Both the position numbers and the translations under genes were made by a program. Shown piece after piece: positions 37,104-48,007 of a DNA stretch of 64,000 nucleotides. The notes under the pieces are model-generated. The model did not search any database. It saw nothing but the letters and a program-made list of their open reading frames with translations, and had not been told where the DNA came from. Location: the NCBI RefSeq assembly GCF_000799715.1, contig NZ_JUHG01000013.1, positions 434,001 to 498,000 on the forward strand, in the 5' to 3' direction. This DNA comes from Martinezella rhizogenes. GTDB lineage: Bacteria > Pseudomonadota > Alphaproteobacteria > Rhizobiales > Rhizobiaceae. The stretch's first letter is position 1; every line of letters starts with the position of its first letter.

Positions 37104-37454
37104 ATGACATTCCATGGAAGTTGTCACTGCGGAAAAGTGGCGTTCACGGTCGACGCCGAGCTGCCGGGCCAGGCGCTTAGCTGCAACTGCTCGTATTGCC
37201 GGCGCAAAGGCATGTTGCTTGCCTTCTTCCCGACGGAGAAATTCACGCTGGATAGCGGCGAGGATTTACTGCGCAGCTACAAGTTCAACACCCACAGGAT
37301 CGATCATCAATTTTGTGCTGATTGCGGTACCCAGCCATTCTCGATGGCCACGAGCCCCGATGGCACACCCACGCGGGCGGTCAACCTGCGCTGCGTCCCA
37401 GCTATTGAATTGAACTCCCTGGAAATCCAGTACTATAACGGCGCCGATAAGTAG
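37104..37454 (+). CDS. GFA/CENP-V-family zinc protein
   Basis: Small protein of 116 residues with the cysteine layout of the GFA (glutathione-dependent formaldehyde-activating-like) fold: SCHCGKV at 6-12, CNCSYCRRKG near 29-38 and FCADCGTQPF near 72-81. These bind two zinc ions. Apart from Gfa itself, members have unclear roles, probably glutathione- or thiol-adduct handling. CGGGAGGCTAGAAA precedes the ATG. It stands alone between the two-component operon and the convergent ABC operon. Confidence 0.88.
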   Translation: MTFHGSCHCGKVAFTVDAELPGQALSCNCSYCRRKGMLLAFFPTEKFTLDSGEDLLRSYKFNTHRIDHQFCADCGTQPFSMATSPDGTPTRAVNLRCVPAIELNSLEIQYYNGADK

Positions 37455-37488
37455 CTGGCCGATACCGCCTGCTGCCTCCTAGGTCGCC

Positions 37489-38226
37489 TTACAGGAAGCT
37501 CGCCTCGAACAGCTCGCGCGTATAGGCGTCGTGCGTTATTCCTGCTTGCAGGTCGGCCTTGGTCAGCTCATCGACGAAGATACCGCCCTTCATGATCAGC
37601 ACCCGGTCGCACATATGCGCGATGACAGCCAGATCGTGGCTGACGAGGACATAGGTCAGGGAACGCTCGTCGCGCTGGTCGGCCAGGAGATTGAGGACTT
37701 CGGCCTGGATCGACACGTCGAGCGCCGATGTCGGCTCGTCGAGCAGCAGGATCGGCGGTGACAGGATCAGCGCGCGGGCGATTGCCACACGCTGGCGCTG
37801 ACCACCGGAAAGCTCATGTGGGTAGCGGTTGGCGAAGGCTGGCGGCAGGCCGACTTGGCGCAATGCCTTGTCCACCTTCGTCCAGACGTCGGCATGCCCC
37901 ATGGCGCGCAATGGCTCGGAGAGCGCCGTGCCGATACGATGCCGGGGATGCAGCGAACCATAGGGGTCCTGAAACACCATCTGGGCATGCCGTAGTTCAT
38001 CTCGCGTCCGGATCTTGCCGACAGCTTTGCCGGCCAGCCCGATGTCACCGGACCAGCCTTTTTCCATGCCGGAAAGGCAACGCAGCACCGTCGATTTTCC
38101 GCATCCGGATTCGCCGACAATCCCAAGCGTCTCGCCCTTGCCGACATCGAAGCTCACCCGCCGGACGACATGGTTTTCCGTCTTGCCAGAGGTAAAGACG
38201 ACATCAAGATCACGCACGCTAATCAT
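37489..38226 (-). CDS. ABC transporter ATP-binding protein, DppF-like
   Basis: ATPase of 245 residues with Walker A GESGCGKST, signature LSGGQRQRVAIARAL, Walker B ILLLDEPTSALD and the H-loop VLVSHDLAV. It is shorter than the usual DppF (about 330), lacking the C-terminal oligopeptide extension. It overlaps the DppD-like gene by four bases and ends the minus-strand transporter operon. With its partner it powers the permeases at 39055-40982. Confidence 0.92.
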   Translation of the reverse strand: MISVRDLDVVFTSGKTENHVVRRVSFDVGKGETLGIVGESGCGKSTVLRCLSGMEKGWSGDIGLAGKAVGKIRTRDELRHAQMVFQDPYGSLHPRHRIGTALSEPLRAMGHADVWTKVDKALRQVGLPPAFANRYPHELSGGQRQRVAIARALILSPPILLLDEPTSALDVSIQAEVLNLLADQRDERSLTYVLVSHDLAVIAHMCDRVLIMKGGIFVDELTKADLQAGITHDAYTRELFEASFL

Positions 38227-39068
38227 CGGCTGGTCTCCAGATCAAGCTTTGCCCTGTCGAGCACGGCAAGGCGCCGCACCGGATTGTGCGGGTCCGGCAA
38301 GGCGGACATCAGGCCGCGCGTATAGGGATGCTGGGCATCCTCCAGGCGCGTCAGCGTTTCGACGATCCGGCCGGAATACATGACGATGATGCGCTCGCAG
38401 AAGGCCGCGACCATGCGGATGTCATGGCTGATGAGCAGCAGACCGGAATTGTTCTCACGGACCAGTTCGTCGAGCAGGGTGAGCACGTCCCTGCGGACGC
38501 TGACATCGAGCGCGGACGTCGGCTCGTCGGCGATCACCAGCTTCGGCTTGGCCAAGAGCATCATCGCAATCATGACGCGCTGGCCCATGCCGCCCGAGAT
38601 CTGATGCGGGTAAAGCGCCATGACGCGCTCCGGATCGCTGATGCGGACACGTTCGAGCATGGCTTGCGCAGCATCCCGCGCCTTGCCGCCGCGCAATCCC
38701 ATATGCAGACGCGCCGCCTCGGCAATCTGCTTGCCAACCGTCAGGACCGGATTGAGGGAGTAGCGCGGGTCCTGCATGATCAGCGCGATATCCTTGCCGC
38801 GCAAACCACCCATCTGGCGTTCCGTCCTGTCGAGCAGGGAGACGCCATCCAGATCCATTCGTTCGGCCGTGACGCTCGCAATCGGCGGCAGCAGGCGCAT
38901 GATCGCCCGCCCTGTCGTCGATTTGCCGGAGCCGGATTCACCGACGATCCCGACGCGTTCGCGCCCGACATCGAAGCTGACATTGGAGACAGCCGCCAGG
39001 GAATTGCGTCCGAACCGGACGTTCAGCCCTTTGACCGAGAGGACGGGATGGAGATCACGATCTTGCAT
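38223..39068 (-). CDS. ABC transporter ATP-binding protein, DppD-like
   Basis: ATPase of 281 residues with Walker A GESGSGKST, signature ISGGMGQRVMIAMML and Walker B LVIADEPTSALD. A short C-terminal part (QHPYTRGLMSALPDP) matches the oligo_HPY region of the DppD family. It overlaps the DppC-like gene by 14 bp and the DppF-like gene by 4 bp. Confidence 0.92.
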   Translation of the reverse strand: MQDRDLHPVLSVKGLNVRFGRNSLAAVSNVSFDVGRERVGIVGESGSGKSTTGRAIMRLLPPIASVTAERMDLDGVSLLDRTERQMGGLRGKDIALIMQDPRYSLNPVLTVGKQIAEAARLHMGLRGGKARDAAQAMLERVRISDPERVMALYPHQISGGMGQRVMIAMMLLAKPKLVIADEPTSALDVSVRRDVLTLLDELVRENNSGLLLISHDIRMVAAFCERIIVMYSGRIVETLTRLEDAQHPYTRGLMSALPDPHNPVRRLAVLDRAKLDLETSR

Positions 39069-39957
39069 GGCGGGGATCCAGAATATCGCGCAGGGTGTCG
39101 CCGACGATGTTGAAGGCGAGGCTTGCCAGAAGGATCGCGACGCCGGGCATGACGGCGACCCACCAGAAATCGAGCATGTATTTGCGCCCGTTGGAAATCA
39201 TCGCACCCCATTCCGGCGCAGGCGGCTGGGCGCCGAGCCCGAGGAAGCCGAGCGATGCTGCCGTCAGGATGATGCCTGCCATATTGAGCGTCAGGCGCAC
39301 GATGACCGAGGGAATGCACATCGGCGCGATATAGAAGAACAGGATACGCAGCCGGGAGGCGCCATAGAGTCTAGCGGCGGCGACATAGTCGGTGTTCCTG
39401 ACGACGAGCGCCTCGGCGCGCGCCAATCTTGCGATCGGCGGCCAGGCCGTCAGCGAGATGGCGATGATCGCCGTGTTCAGGCCGGCACCAAGCGCCGCGG
39501 CAAAAGCCAGTGCCAGGATCAGCGACGGAAAGGACAGCACGATATCGGTGGCGCGCATCAGGAGCGCATCCACGCGACCGCCGAAGAAGCCGGCGACGAC
39601 GCCGATCAAAAGGCCGATCGGCCCGACGATCACGGAAATAGACAGCACGGTCTGGATGGTGATGCGCGTGCCGAAGATCAGCCGGCTGAGGATATCGCGG
39701 CCGAACTCGTCCGTGCCGGCCGGATGCGCGAGGCTCGGCGGTTGCAGCGCGTTGGAGAGTACCTGCACGTTCGGATCATAGGGCGCGAGCAGCGGCGCGA
39801 AAATCGCGATCAAGCATAAGAGACCGAGGATGATAAAGCCGATCAAGCCAAGCGGCTCTTGCGCCAGCTTGCCACCAGCCTGTCTGAGCGAGGTTGCGAC
39901 ACGGCTTATCATATTCGGCGGGCGGACGGTGACGTCCGCATGGATCGCATCGCTCAT
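39055..39957 (-). CDS. ABC transporter permease, DppC-like
   Basis: Permease of 300 residues with a cytosolic N-terminus of about 35 residues, first helix LIGFIILGLLCLIAIFAPLLAPYD, HPAGTDEFGRDILSRLIFG and the EAA loop TDYVAAARLYGASRLRILFFYIAP. It overlaps its partner permease gene by four bases. Confidence 0.92.
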   Translation of the reverse strand: MSDAIHADVTVRPPNMISRVATSLRQAGGKLAQEPLGLIGFIILGLLCLIAIFAPLLAPYDPNVQVLSNALQPPSLAHPAGTDEFGRDILSRLIFGTRITIQTVLSISVIVGPIGLLIGVVAGFFGGRVDALLMRATDIVLSFPSLILALAFAAALGAGLNTAIIAISLTAWPPIARLARAEALVVRNTDYVAAARLYGASRLRILFFYIAPMCIPSVIVRLTLNMAGIILTAASLGFLGLGAQPPAPEWGAMISNGRKYMLDFWWVAVMPGVAILLASLAFNIVGDTLRDILDPRHARS

Positions 39958-40982
39958 CGGGCGGCCTCCCTGGTGCGCGGATCGAAGACCGCATAGGCGA
40001 TATCCGCGAGGAAATTCAAAAGCATGAAGAAGAATCCGACGATAATGGTCGCGGCAAGGATGGCATTCATATCGCCGATCATCAGAGCATTCGTCATGTA
40101 CTGACCGATACCCGGCCAGGAGAAGACGATTTCGGTTACCACCGCGCCCTCAAGGAGCCCGCCATAGGAAATGGCGAGAATGGTGATCAGCTGCACGGCG
40201 ATGTTCGGCAAGACATGGCCGATGATCGTGCCTGCCGGGCTGACGCCCTTGGCGCGGGCGGCGATCACATAATCCTGGCTCAGCTGCTCCAGGGTGAAAC
40301 TGCGGGTCATGCGCGTGATATAGGCGACGGCCGCATAGGCCAGAATGAAGGCTGGCAGGATGATGTGGCTCAGCGCGTTCCAGAAAATATCCGTCTCGCC
40401 CTGCAGGAGGCTGTCCACCAGCAGCAGCCCGGTTCGCGGCGTGACGATGCCCTCATAATAGACATCGACGCGGCCGGGGCCGCCGACCCAGTTCAGGCCC
40501 GCATAAAAGACGACAAGCCCGACGATCCCGAACCAGAAGACCGGAATGGAATGACCGACAAGAGAGACGACGCGGGCGATCTTGTCGATGAGCCTGTCAC
40601 GAAACAGCGCCGCGACCAGGCCGAGCGGTACGCCGACGAAGGTCGAGATGATGACGGCGAATGTTGCAAGCTCGAATGTCGCGGGAAAAGCCTGCGCGAG
40701 ATCGGCGGAGACGGGATTTCCCGTCAGGATCGCCGTGCCGAAATCGCCATGGACGAGGCCCTTCAGGTAGAGGAAGAATTGCTCGTAAAGGGGAAGATCC
40801 AATCCGAGCCGCTGGCGCATCGCCGCATAGGCGGCGGGATCGGCCAGTTCGCCGACGATCGCCCCCACCGGATCGGCCGGCAGGACGCGGCCGATCACGA
40901 AGGTGATACATAGGAGGATGAACAGGCTGACGATCAGATGCGCGATGCGTCGGCCGAATTCGGCTACGGATAGTTCCTTCAT
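39954..40982 (-). CDS. ABC transporter permease, DppB-like
   Basis: Permease of 342 residues with first helix LIVSLFILLCITFVIGRVLPADP and the EAA loop LSQDYVIAARAKGVSPAGTIIGHVLPN, then VVTEIVFSWPGIGQY. It starts 20 bp after the binding-protein gene and forms the transmembrane pair with the following DppC-like protein. Confidence 0.92.
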   Translation of the reverse strand: MKELSVAEFGRRIAHLIVSLFILLCITFVIGRVLPADPVGAIVGELADPAAYAAMRQRLGLDLPLYEQFFLYLKGLVHGDFGTAILTGNPVSADLAQAFPATFELATFAVIISTFVGVPLGLVAALFRDRLIDKIARVVSLVGHSIPVFWFGIVGLVVFYAGLNWVGGPGRVDVYYEGIVTPRTGLLLVDSLLQGETDIFWNALSHIILPAFILAYAAVAYITRMTRSFTLEQLSQDYVIAARAKGVSPAGTIIGHVLPNIAVQLITILAISYGGLLEGAVVTEIVFSWPGIGQYMTNALMIGDMNAILAATIIVGFFFMLLNFLADIAYAVFDPRTREAAR

Positions 40983-41002
40983 GATCGGCTGCCTTCGATT
41001 GC

Positions 41003-42598
41003 TTATTCGGCCTCAGCCTTGGTCACGTTTTCAAGGCGGGTCATCTGGTTGGGATGCCCGAGATAGCCCTTGACCCTGCCGGAGAGAACGAGCGGTTCGA
41101 ACCGTTCGAAGAGCGGCAGAAGCGCCGGTTTCAAGTCGACGAACATCTGCTGCATCTGCGCATAGAGTTCGGCTCGCTTCTTGGCATCGGGCTCGACGGA
41201 GGTTTTCTGGGCGAGTGCCGTGAGCTCTGGAATATCCCAGGCCGAGCGCCAGGCGAAATTGCCGGCATTGTTGGCTTCAAGCCTGTTGTCGGGATTATTG
41301 GCAAAATCGTCCATGGAGCCGAGCACGTTCGGCATCAGCGCGCTCGTCTGCGGCAGCAACAGGTCGAAGTTGCGCGAGCGATGGGCGGCGATGATTTCGG
41401 AGCCATTGCCCTGCTGGATCTCGACCTTGATGCCGATCTGGCCAAGCGAAGCCTGAATGGCAGTCGCCAGGTCGATGCGCGGCGTCTGCGAAATCGTCTT
41501 CAGCGTCAGCGAAAAACCGTCCTTGAAACCTGCTTCGGCGAGCAATTGCTTTGCCTTGTCGACATCCAGATGCCAATCCGGATTCGGCAGCGCATATTCG
41601 AAATTCTCCGGCACGGGAATGTTCCTTGCCCGCCCGTAAGGCCCCATGATGGTCTTCTCGATGCCCTTGTAGTCAATGCCATAGGCAACGGCCTCACGAA
41701 CCTTGGGGTTGGCGAGATATTGATTGCCGGCATTCATCGCCAGCACATAGAAACCGCCCGTCGGCACGCGCTGGATGACGAAATTGCTCTTGGTCTCGAA
41801 GGTTTCGAGATCGGACTTGGAGAGCGCATTGCCGATATCGATATCGCCGCGGTCCAGCATCAGCCGTTCGACCTGGCTTTCCGGCACATGGCGGATGATG
41901 ACGCGGCGCATCTTCGGCGCACCGCCGACATAGGCCTTATTGGCATCCAGGAGGACGATCTCGTTCGGGGTCCATTTGTTGAGTGTGAACGGCCCGGAAC
42001 CGGCCGAATGGGTACGCAGCCAGGCATTTCCAGAATCGCCGTCTACAACATGCTTCTGCACCTCGACGCTATCGACGATGCTCGAAACGCCCAGAGCCAG
42101 CCGATAAAGCAGCCCTTCGGTCGTCACCTTGTCCGTCAGGTCGATACGCACCGTCTTTGGATCGACCGCATGGATTTGTTCGGCGATCGTCTCGGTGGAA
42201 TAGCCGATACGCTTGAAATAGGAGGAGCCGGACTGATTGAGCTTCAGCAGCCGGGTGAGCGAGAAGACGACGTCGTTGGCAGTGACCGGATTGCCGGAAA
42301 CAAAGGAGGCATCGCGCAATTTTAGAGTCAGCGACTTGCCGTCATCCGTCCAACTCTCGGCCAGCTGCGGCACGATCTTGCCGTCCGCCGTCGTCGCGAC
42401 AAGGCGATCATAGAGATTGGCAAGGATTTCGAGCGCCTTGGGTTCAGTCGCCTGCTGTGGATCGAGGGAAAGCACCTGCGCCAGCGACGTGCCGATCACC
42501 AATTGATCTTTAGGCGTGGCGGCCTGAAGCCGCGGCGCCGTCAGTGTCAACATGCCGATTGCAGCACCAATAAACATGGCCTTCGAAAAGTGCTTCAT
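41003..42598 (-). CDS. ABC transporter substrate-binding protein, peptide family (SBP_bac_5)
   Basis: Binding protein of 531 residues with a Sec signal (MKHFSKAMFIGAAIGMLTLT, cleavage near LQAATP). Family segments LKLRDASFVSGNPVTANDVVFSLTR and the later RSRNFDLLLPQ are visible. The ATG at 42598 has a GGGAGGAGGT site; the frame extends 47 codons upstream but through the promoter. It is first in the operon and divergent from a GntR regulator that also heads uronate/aldarate genes. The ligand may therefore be an oligouronide or other sugar acid rather than a peptide, since this family is also known for oligosaccharides. Confidence 0.9.
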   Translation of the reverse strand: MKHFSKAMFIGAAIGMLTLTAPRLQAATPKDQLVIGTSLAQVLSLDPQQATEPKALEILANLYDRLVATTADGKIVPQLAESWTDDGKSLTLKLRDASFVSGNPVTANDVVFSLTRLLKLNQSGSSYFKRIGYSTETIAEQIHAVDPKTVRIDLTDKVTTEGLLYRLALGVSSIVDSVEVQKHVVDGDSGNAWLRTHSAGSGPFTLNKWTPNEIVLLDANKAYVGGAPKMRRVIIRHVPESQVERLMLDRGDIDIGNALSKSDLETFETKSNFVIQRVPTGGFYVLAMNAGNQYLANPKVREAVAYGIDYKGIEKTIMGPYGRARNIPVPENFEYALPNPDWHLDVDKAKQLLAEAGFKDGFSLTLKTISQTPRIDLATAIQASLGQIGIKVEIQQGNGSEIIAAHRSRNFDLLLPQTSALMPNVLGSMDDFANNPDNRLEANNAGNFAWRSAWDIPELTALAQKTSVEPDAKKRAELYAQMQQMFVDLKPALLPLFERFEPLVLSGRVKGYLGHPNQMTRLENVTKAEAE

Positions 42599-42634
42599 TA
42601 TACCTCCTCCCTCGATTAGTATAGAATACATATG

Positions 42635-42652
42635 ATGTCGTCCGTATGTCGT
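42635..42652. promoter_or_regulatory. Paired ATGTCGT half-sites in the divergent promoter
   Basis: ATGTCGT occurs at 42635 and again at 42646 (11 bp, one helical turn apart) between the divergent binding-protein and GntR genes. It resembles the half-site ATGTCAT of the palindrome at 43468, so both may bind the same GntR protein. Confidence 0.45.
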
Positions 42653-42729
42653 ATTATGATTTATCGAAGATCGATAGGGTTTGCAAGACCGCACGGATGG
42701 CTTGATGCAAATGAACCGGGGGACCAGGA

Positions 42730-43440
42730 ATGACAACACTCAGCCGGGGCCGGCAAAGACTGGCACAACAAGTCATCGATCAGCTGCGCTCTCAGATCGA
42801 GACCGGCAAGCTTCGCACGGGCGATCAACTGCCGACGGAGCCGCAACTTGAGGCGACATTCGGCGTCAGCCGCACTGTCGTGCGCGAGGCGATCGCCGAT
42901 CTTCGCGCCGCGGGCCTCGTCAAGCCGATCCAGGGCAAGGGCGTGTTTGTCGCCGATCTCGCTGAACGTCCTGGATTGTCGCTGACCCCGGTCGAAATCA
43001 AAAGCATCCCGGAAACCCTGGAATTGCTGGAGTTTCGCATGGCGGCCGAAGGCGAAGCGGCCGCAATCGCCGCCTATCGCCGCACCGCCGAGCAGGAGGC
43101 GGCGATTCGCACCGCCAACCGGAAAATGGCTGCTCTCATCGAATTGGGCCAGCCGACCGTCGAGGCGGATTACGAATTCCATATGGCAATCGCAGCGGCC
43201 ACGAACAACCGGTTCTACGTCGACGTTCTCAGGCATTTCGGCGCGCGAACCATTCCACGCAGACAGTTTCCAAACCTGCCGGAGGCCAACGATCCCGCCT
43301 ATCTCGCCAAGGTCCACGCCGAGCACGGCGAGATCCTGGCGGCGATCGCCGAACAGGATCCGGAACGCGCGCGTCAGGCAATGCGGGCGCATATGCTCGC
43401 GAGCCAAAGACGCTATCGGATGCTCGCCGAGCAGCAATAG
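42730..43440 (+). CDS. GntR-family regulator, FadR/FCD subgroup
   Basis: Regulator of 236 residues. The N-terminal winged helix (about 10-75) has QLPTEPQLEATFGVSRTVVREAIADLRAAGL and the wing IQGKGVFVAD. The C-terminal FCD domain has an expected metal-ligand set, D and H in EADYEFHMAI and H in VHAEHGEIL. This group senses sugar acids and organic acids (UxuR, ExuR, LldR). It faces the ABC operon and is followed 68 bp later by uronate/aldarate enzyme genes, so it likely controls both. Confidence 0.92.
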   Translation: MTTLSRGRQRLAQQVIDQLRSQIETGKLRTGDQLPTEPQLEATFGVSRTVVREAIADLRAAGLVKPIQGKGVFVADLAERPGLSLTPVEIKSIPETLELLEFRMAAEGEAAAIAAYRRTAEQEAAIRTANRKMAALIELGQPTVEADYEFHMAIAAATNNRFYVDVLRHFGARTIPRRQFPNLPEANDPAYLAKVHAEHGEILAAIAEQDPERARQAMRAHMLASQRRYRMLAEQQ

Positions 43441-43450
43441 CTCTCGACAC

Positions 43451-43497
43451 CCCATGAGATTCATATTATGTCATATGACATCTATCAATCTCATGGG
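43451..43497. promoter_or_regulatory. Nested palindromes before the UxuA-like gene (GntR operator candidate)
   Basis: Outer arms CCCATGAGATT (43451-43461) and AATCTCATGGG (43487-43497) are exact reverse complements. Between them, nearly concentric, lies the perfect 14 bp palindrome ATGTCATATGACAT (43468-43481). The right outer arm runs into GGGAGA, the ribosome site of the GTG-started next gene, so the structure could act both as operator and as a translational hairpin. Confidence 0.7.
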
Positions 43498-43508
43498 AGA
43501 GACGCTCG

Positions 43509-45430
<1,922 letters not shown>

Positions 45431-45450
45431 ATCATAGTCGCGTAGAAAAT

Positions 45451-45473
45451 GATCGTCGGCAAAGCCGGCGATC
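45451..45473 (+). other. Intercistronic hairpin
   Basis: GATCGTCGGC and GCCGGCGATC pair over nine of ten positions around AAA, followed by AGTCTTTT. It lies between kdgD and the lactonase gene and may attenuate transcription into the latter. Confidence 0.5.
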
Positions 45474-45500
45474 AGTCTTTTGGAAGGAGGAGGAACAGTC

Positions 45501-46673
45501 GTGGTTAGATTATCATCTGGAATTTTTGCCTCGGTCATCGCCGCCTCGGCGATACTGACGGCGACCGACAGCGCACTTGCGAGGACATTCGTCTATGTCT
45601 CGGCGGCAACGGACGGAAAGATCGACAGCTACAGCATGGACGAGAAGGCCGGCACCCTGACGCCGATCGAGACGGTCGATGCGGGCAAGATGGTCATGCC
45701 GATGACGGTCAGCCCCGATAAAAAGCATCTCTACGCAGTCGTGCGCTCGCAGCCCTACCGAGTGCTGACGCTGGCGATCGATCCTAGGACCGGCAAGCTC
45801 ACGCAAGAAGCGGTCGCGGCCCTGCCGGACAGCATGCCCTATGTGTCCACCGATCCGTCAGGCCGTCTGCTTTTCACCTCGTCCTATGGCGGGAACAAGA
45901 TCGCCGTGCTGCCGATCGGCGCGGATGGCCGCGTGACGGATGGCGCTCGCCAGATGATCCTGACCGGCCGCAATGCTCACTCGATCGTCAGCGACCCCTC
46001 CGGCAAATATGTCTTCGCGACCAATCTCGGCTCCGACGCAGTGCTTCAGTTCGTGCTCAATCCCGAGACCGGCATGCTGGAGCCGAACAATCCGGCGCAG
46101 ATCGCCACCAAGCCGGGCTTCGGGCCTCGCCACATTATTTTCTCGCCGGATGGAAAATCGGTCTATGTCCTTACCGAACTCACCGGCCATGTCATCCACT
46201 ATGCACTCGACCCGGCCAAGGGGACACTGAGCGAAGTCGAAAGCGTCGCCTCGGTTCCGGACGATGCGGGATTGTCTCCGGGCATTGCCCCGCCGGCCCC
46301 ACCCCCGTTCAATGCCACGACACCAGTTGCCGCACCTGTTGATGATGGCAAGCCGAAGGTCTGGGCAGGCGATATCGGCATCACCCCGAATGGCAAATTC
46401 CTCTACACGACCGAACGAACCACCAACAAGATAGCCCTCTTCCATGTCGCGGATGGGAGCGGAAACCTGCGCTACGTGACCAACTATCCAACAGAGAAGC
46501 AGCCGCGCGGCATCCGCATCGATCCATCGGGCCGTTTCCTGGTCGCGACCGGCGAAAAATCCGACAAGATCGCGGTCTATGTCATCGACCAGGTCAACGG
46601 CGCGCTTACGCCGATCGAGCGTTATCCGGTCGCCGCCGGCGCGAACTGGGTCGAAATCGTCACCCTGCCCTGA
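45501..46673 (+). CDS. Exported lactonase, 7-bladed beta-propeller family (YbhE/Pgl-like)
   Basis: Protein of 390 residues from a GTG start with GGAGGAGGAAC upstream. A signal peptide (hydrophobic ASVIAASAILTATDSALA, cleavage near ALA-R) places it in the periplasm. The rest shows repeated propeller blades: MTVSPDKKHLYAV, VSTDPSGRLLFTSSYGGN, IIFSPDGKSVYVLTE, IGITPNGKFLYTTERTTN, IRIDPSGRFLVATGE. A proline-rich loop lies at about 259-286. It may open aldaro- or aldonolactones, such as glucarolactone, outside the cytoplasm before uptake by the divergent ABC system. The exact lactone is unknown. Confidence 0.85.
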   Translation: MVRLSSGIFASVIAASAILTATDSALARTFVYVSAATDGKIDSYSMDEKAGTLTPIETVDAGKMVMPMTVSPDKKHLYAVVRSQPYRVLTLAIDPRTGKLTQEAVAALPDSMPYVSTDPSGRLLFTSSYGGNKIAVLPIGADGRVTDGARQMILTGRNAHSIVSDPSGKYVFATNLGSDAVLQFVLNPETGMLEPNNPAQIATKPGFGPRHIIFSPDGKSVYVLTELTGHVIHYALDPAKGTLSEVESVASVPDDAGLSPGIAPPAPPPFNATTPVAAPVDDGKPKVWAGDIGITPNGKFLYTTERTTNKIALFHVADGSGNLRYVTNYPTEKQPRGIRIDPSGRFLVATGEKSDKIAVYVIDQVNGALTPIERYPVAAGANWVEIVTLP

Positions 46674-46690
46674 GGGAAGGAATGGTACCG

Positions 46691-46725
46691 GCCACTCCGC
46701 CTCGCGATGAGGCGGAGTGGCTTTT
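46691..46725 (+). terminator. Rho-independent terminator
   Basis: A 12 bp perfect stem, GCCACTCCGCCT and AGGCGGAGTGGC, with a seven-base loop and a TTTT tail. It ends the uronate/aldarate operon and separates it from the convergent sfnB gene. Confidence 0.88.
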
Positions 46726-46730
46726 CCGCA

Positions 46731-47978
46731 TCAGCTCCAGGCGTGGAGCGGCGGTTTCTCGCCATTGAGAAAGAACTTGCCGAGGATCGAATATTTCCAC
46801 CGCACTGGATCGTGCAGTGTGTGCGTGCGAGCATTGCGCCAATGGCGGTCGAGATTGTGTTCGGCGAGCGTCGAGCGGGTGCCCGCCAGCTCGAATAGCT
46901 TGTTGGTGGCCGCTATCGCGATTTCGGTCGACAGCACCTTGGCTTCCGCTGTCGCGATCTGCGCTTCGGCAACAGTGTCGGCCGTCGGGTTCAGCACGGC
47001 CCGGTCGATGGCATAACCGGCCTTTTCCAGAAGCGCTTGCGCTGCGTGCAGCCGCAGCGTCAGATCTCCGACGGCCTGGATCGTATAGGGGTCGTCCCAG
47101 GCATTCTCGACACCGCTATCCACCCAGGCGCGGCTCTTGGTGCGCACGAAGGAGACCGTCTCGTCGATAGCTGCCTGCGCGATACCGGTGTCGACTGCGA
47201 CCTGGATGATCTGGAAGATCGCGCCATCGGCCGTCGGCACCTCGTACCCCTTGTATCCCGGCACAAGATGCGTCTTCGGCACCTTGACGTTATCGAGCAG
47301 CACGGTGCCGGAGAGCGTCGTGCGCTGGCCGAAGGAGGACCAGTCGTCGATGACGGTAAGGCCGGGCGCATCGCGCTGCGCAATCGCATACCAGGCCCGG
47401 CCCTCGTCATCGAGCGCCACGATCGGCACGAGATGGGCAAGCAGAGCGCCGGAGGAATAGAACTTGCGTCCGTTGACGACGACATGATCGCCGGCATCGG
47501 TGAAGCGGGTTTCGAAATCGACCGCCCGCTTTGAGCCGAACTCCGAGAAGGCGTTGCCGAAGCGCGTACCCTTCAGAACCTCGGCGAAAAGAAGCTTCTG
47601 CTGCTCTGGATCCGACACGGTCCGTATCGCAGCCACCACGCCCAGATGGTTCTGGGCGATCTGACCGATCGAGGAGTCCGCCGCCGATATGATTTCGATC
47701 ACCTTGGCAAGCGTGGCGTAGGAGACCTCCGGGCCGCCGAACGCCTTGGGCACATTGATGGACCAGAGGCCACTTTGCGAGAAGGCATCCAGCTCGGCAA
47801 CCGGCCAGATCCGTTCGCGGTCGCGCTTGGCCGACTCCTTGACGAACTCGGTAGCAAGCTGCTTGGCAACGGCGATTGCCTCGGCATCATCCTTGATGAT
47901 GTGGGCAGGCGCGGTCGGGCGGGGCACCGCCGGCACGGCCTGAACGGCGTTTTCTGTATTAACCTGTGAAAGCGTCAT
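46731..47978 (-). CDS. sfnB: SfnB-family acyl-CoA dehydrogenase-like flavin monooxygenase
   Basis: Flavoprotein of 415 residues with the acyl-CoA dehydrogenase fold (helical N-terminus, VVNGRKFYSSGALLAHLVPIVAL barrel, C-terminal helices). It carries the SfnB/DszC-type features FGGPEVSYATLAKVIEIISAADSSIGQIAQNH and HTLHDPVRWKY near the end. The usual catalytic glutamate of acyl-CoA dehydrogenases is not obvious, as in the FMNH2-using oxygenase branch. SfnB proteins act in organosulfur use together with SfnG. It is the last gene of an operon starting with sfnG and containing a Liv-type transporter. Confidence 0.87.
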   Translation of the reverse strand: MTLSQVNTENAVQAVPAVPRPTAPAHIIKDDAEAIAVAKQLATEFVKESAKRDRERIWPVAELDAFSQSGLWSINVPKAFGGPEVSYATLAKVIEIISAADSSIGQIAQNHLGVVAAIRTVSDPEQQKLLFAEVLKGTRFGNAFSEFGSKRAVDFETRFTDAGDHVVVNGRKFYSSGALLAHLVPIVALDDEGRAWYAIAQRDAPGLTVIDDWSSFGQRTTLSGTVLLDNVKVPKTHLVPGYKGYEVPTADGAIFQIIQVAVDTGIAQAAIDETVSFVRTKSRAWVDSGVENAWDDPYTIQAVGDLTLRLHAAQALLEKAGYAIDRAVLNPTADTVAEAQIATAEAKVLSTEIAIAATNKLFELAGTRSTLAEHNLDRHWRNARTHTLHDPVRWKYSILGKFFLNGEKPPLHAWS

Positions 47979-48007
47979 GCTGATTTCTCCTCGTTGAAGA
48001 TGGTCGG

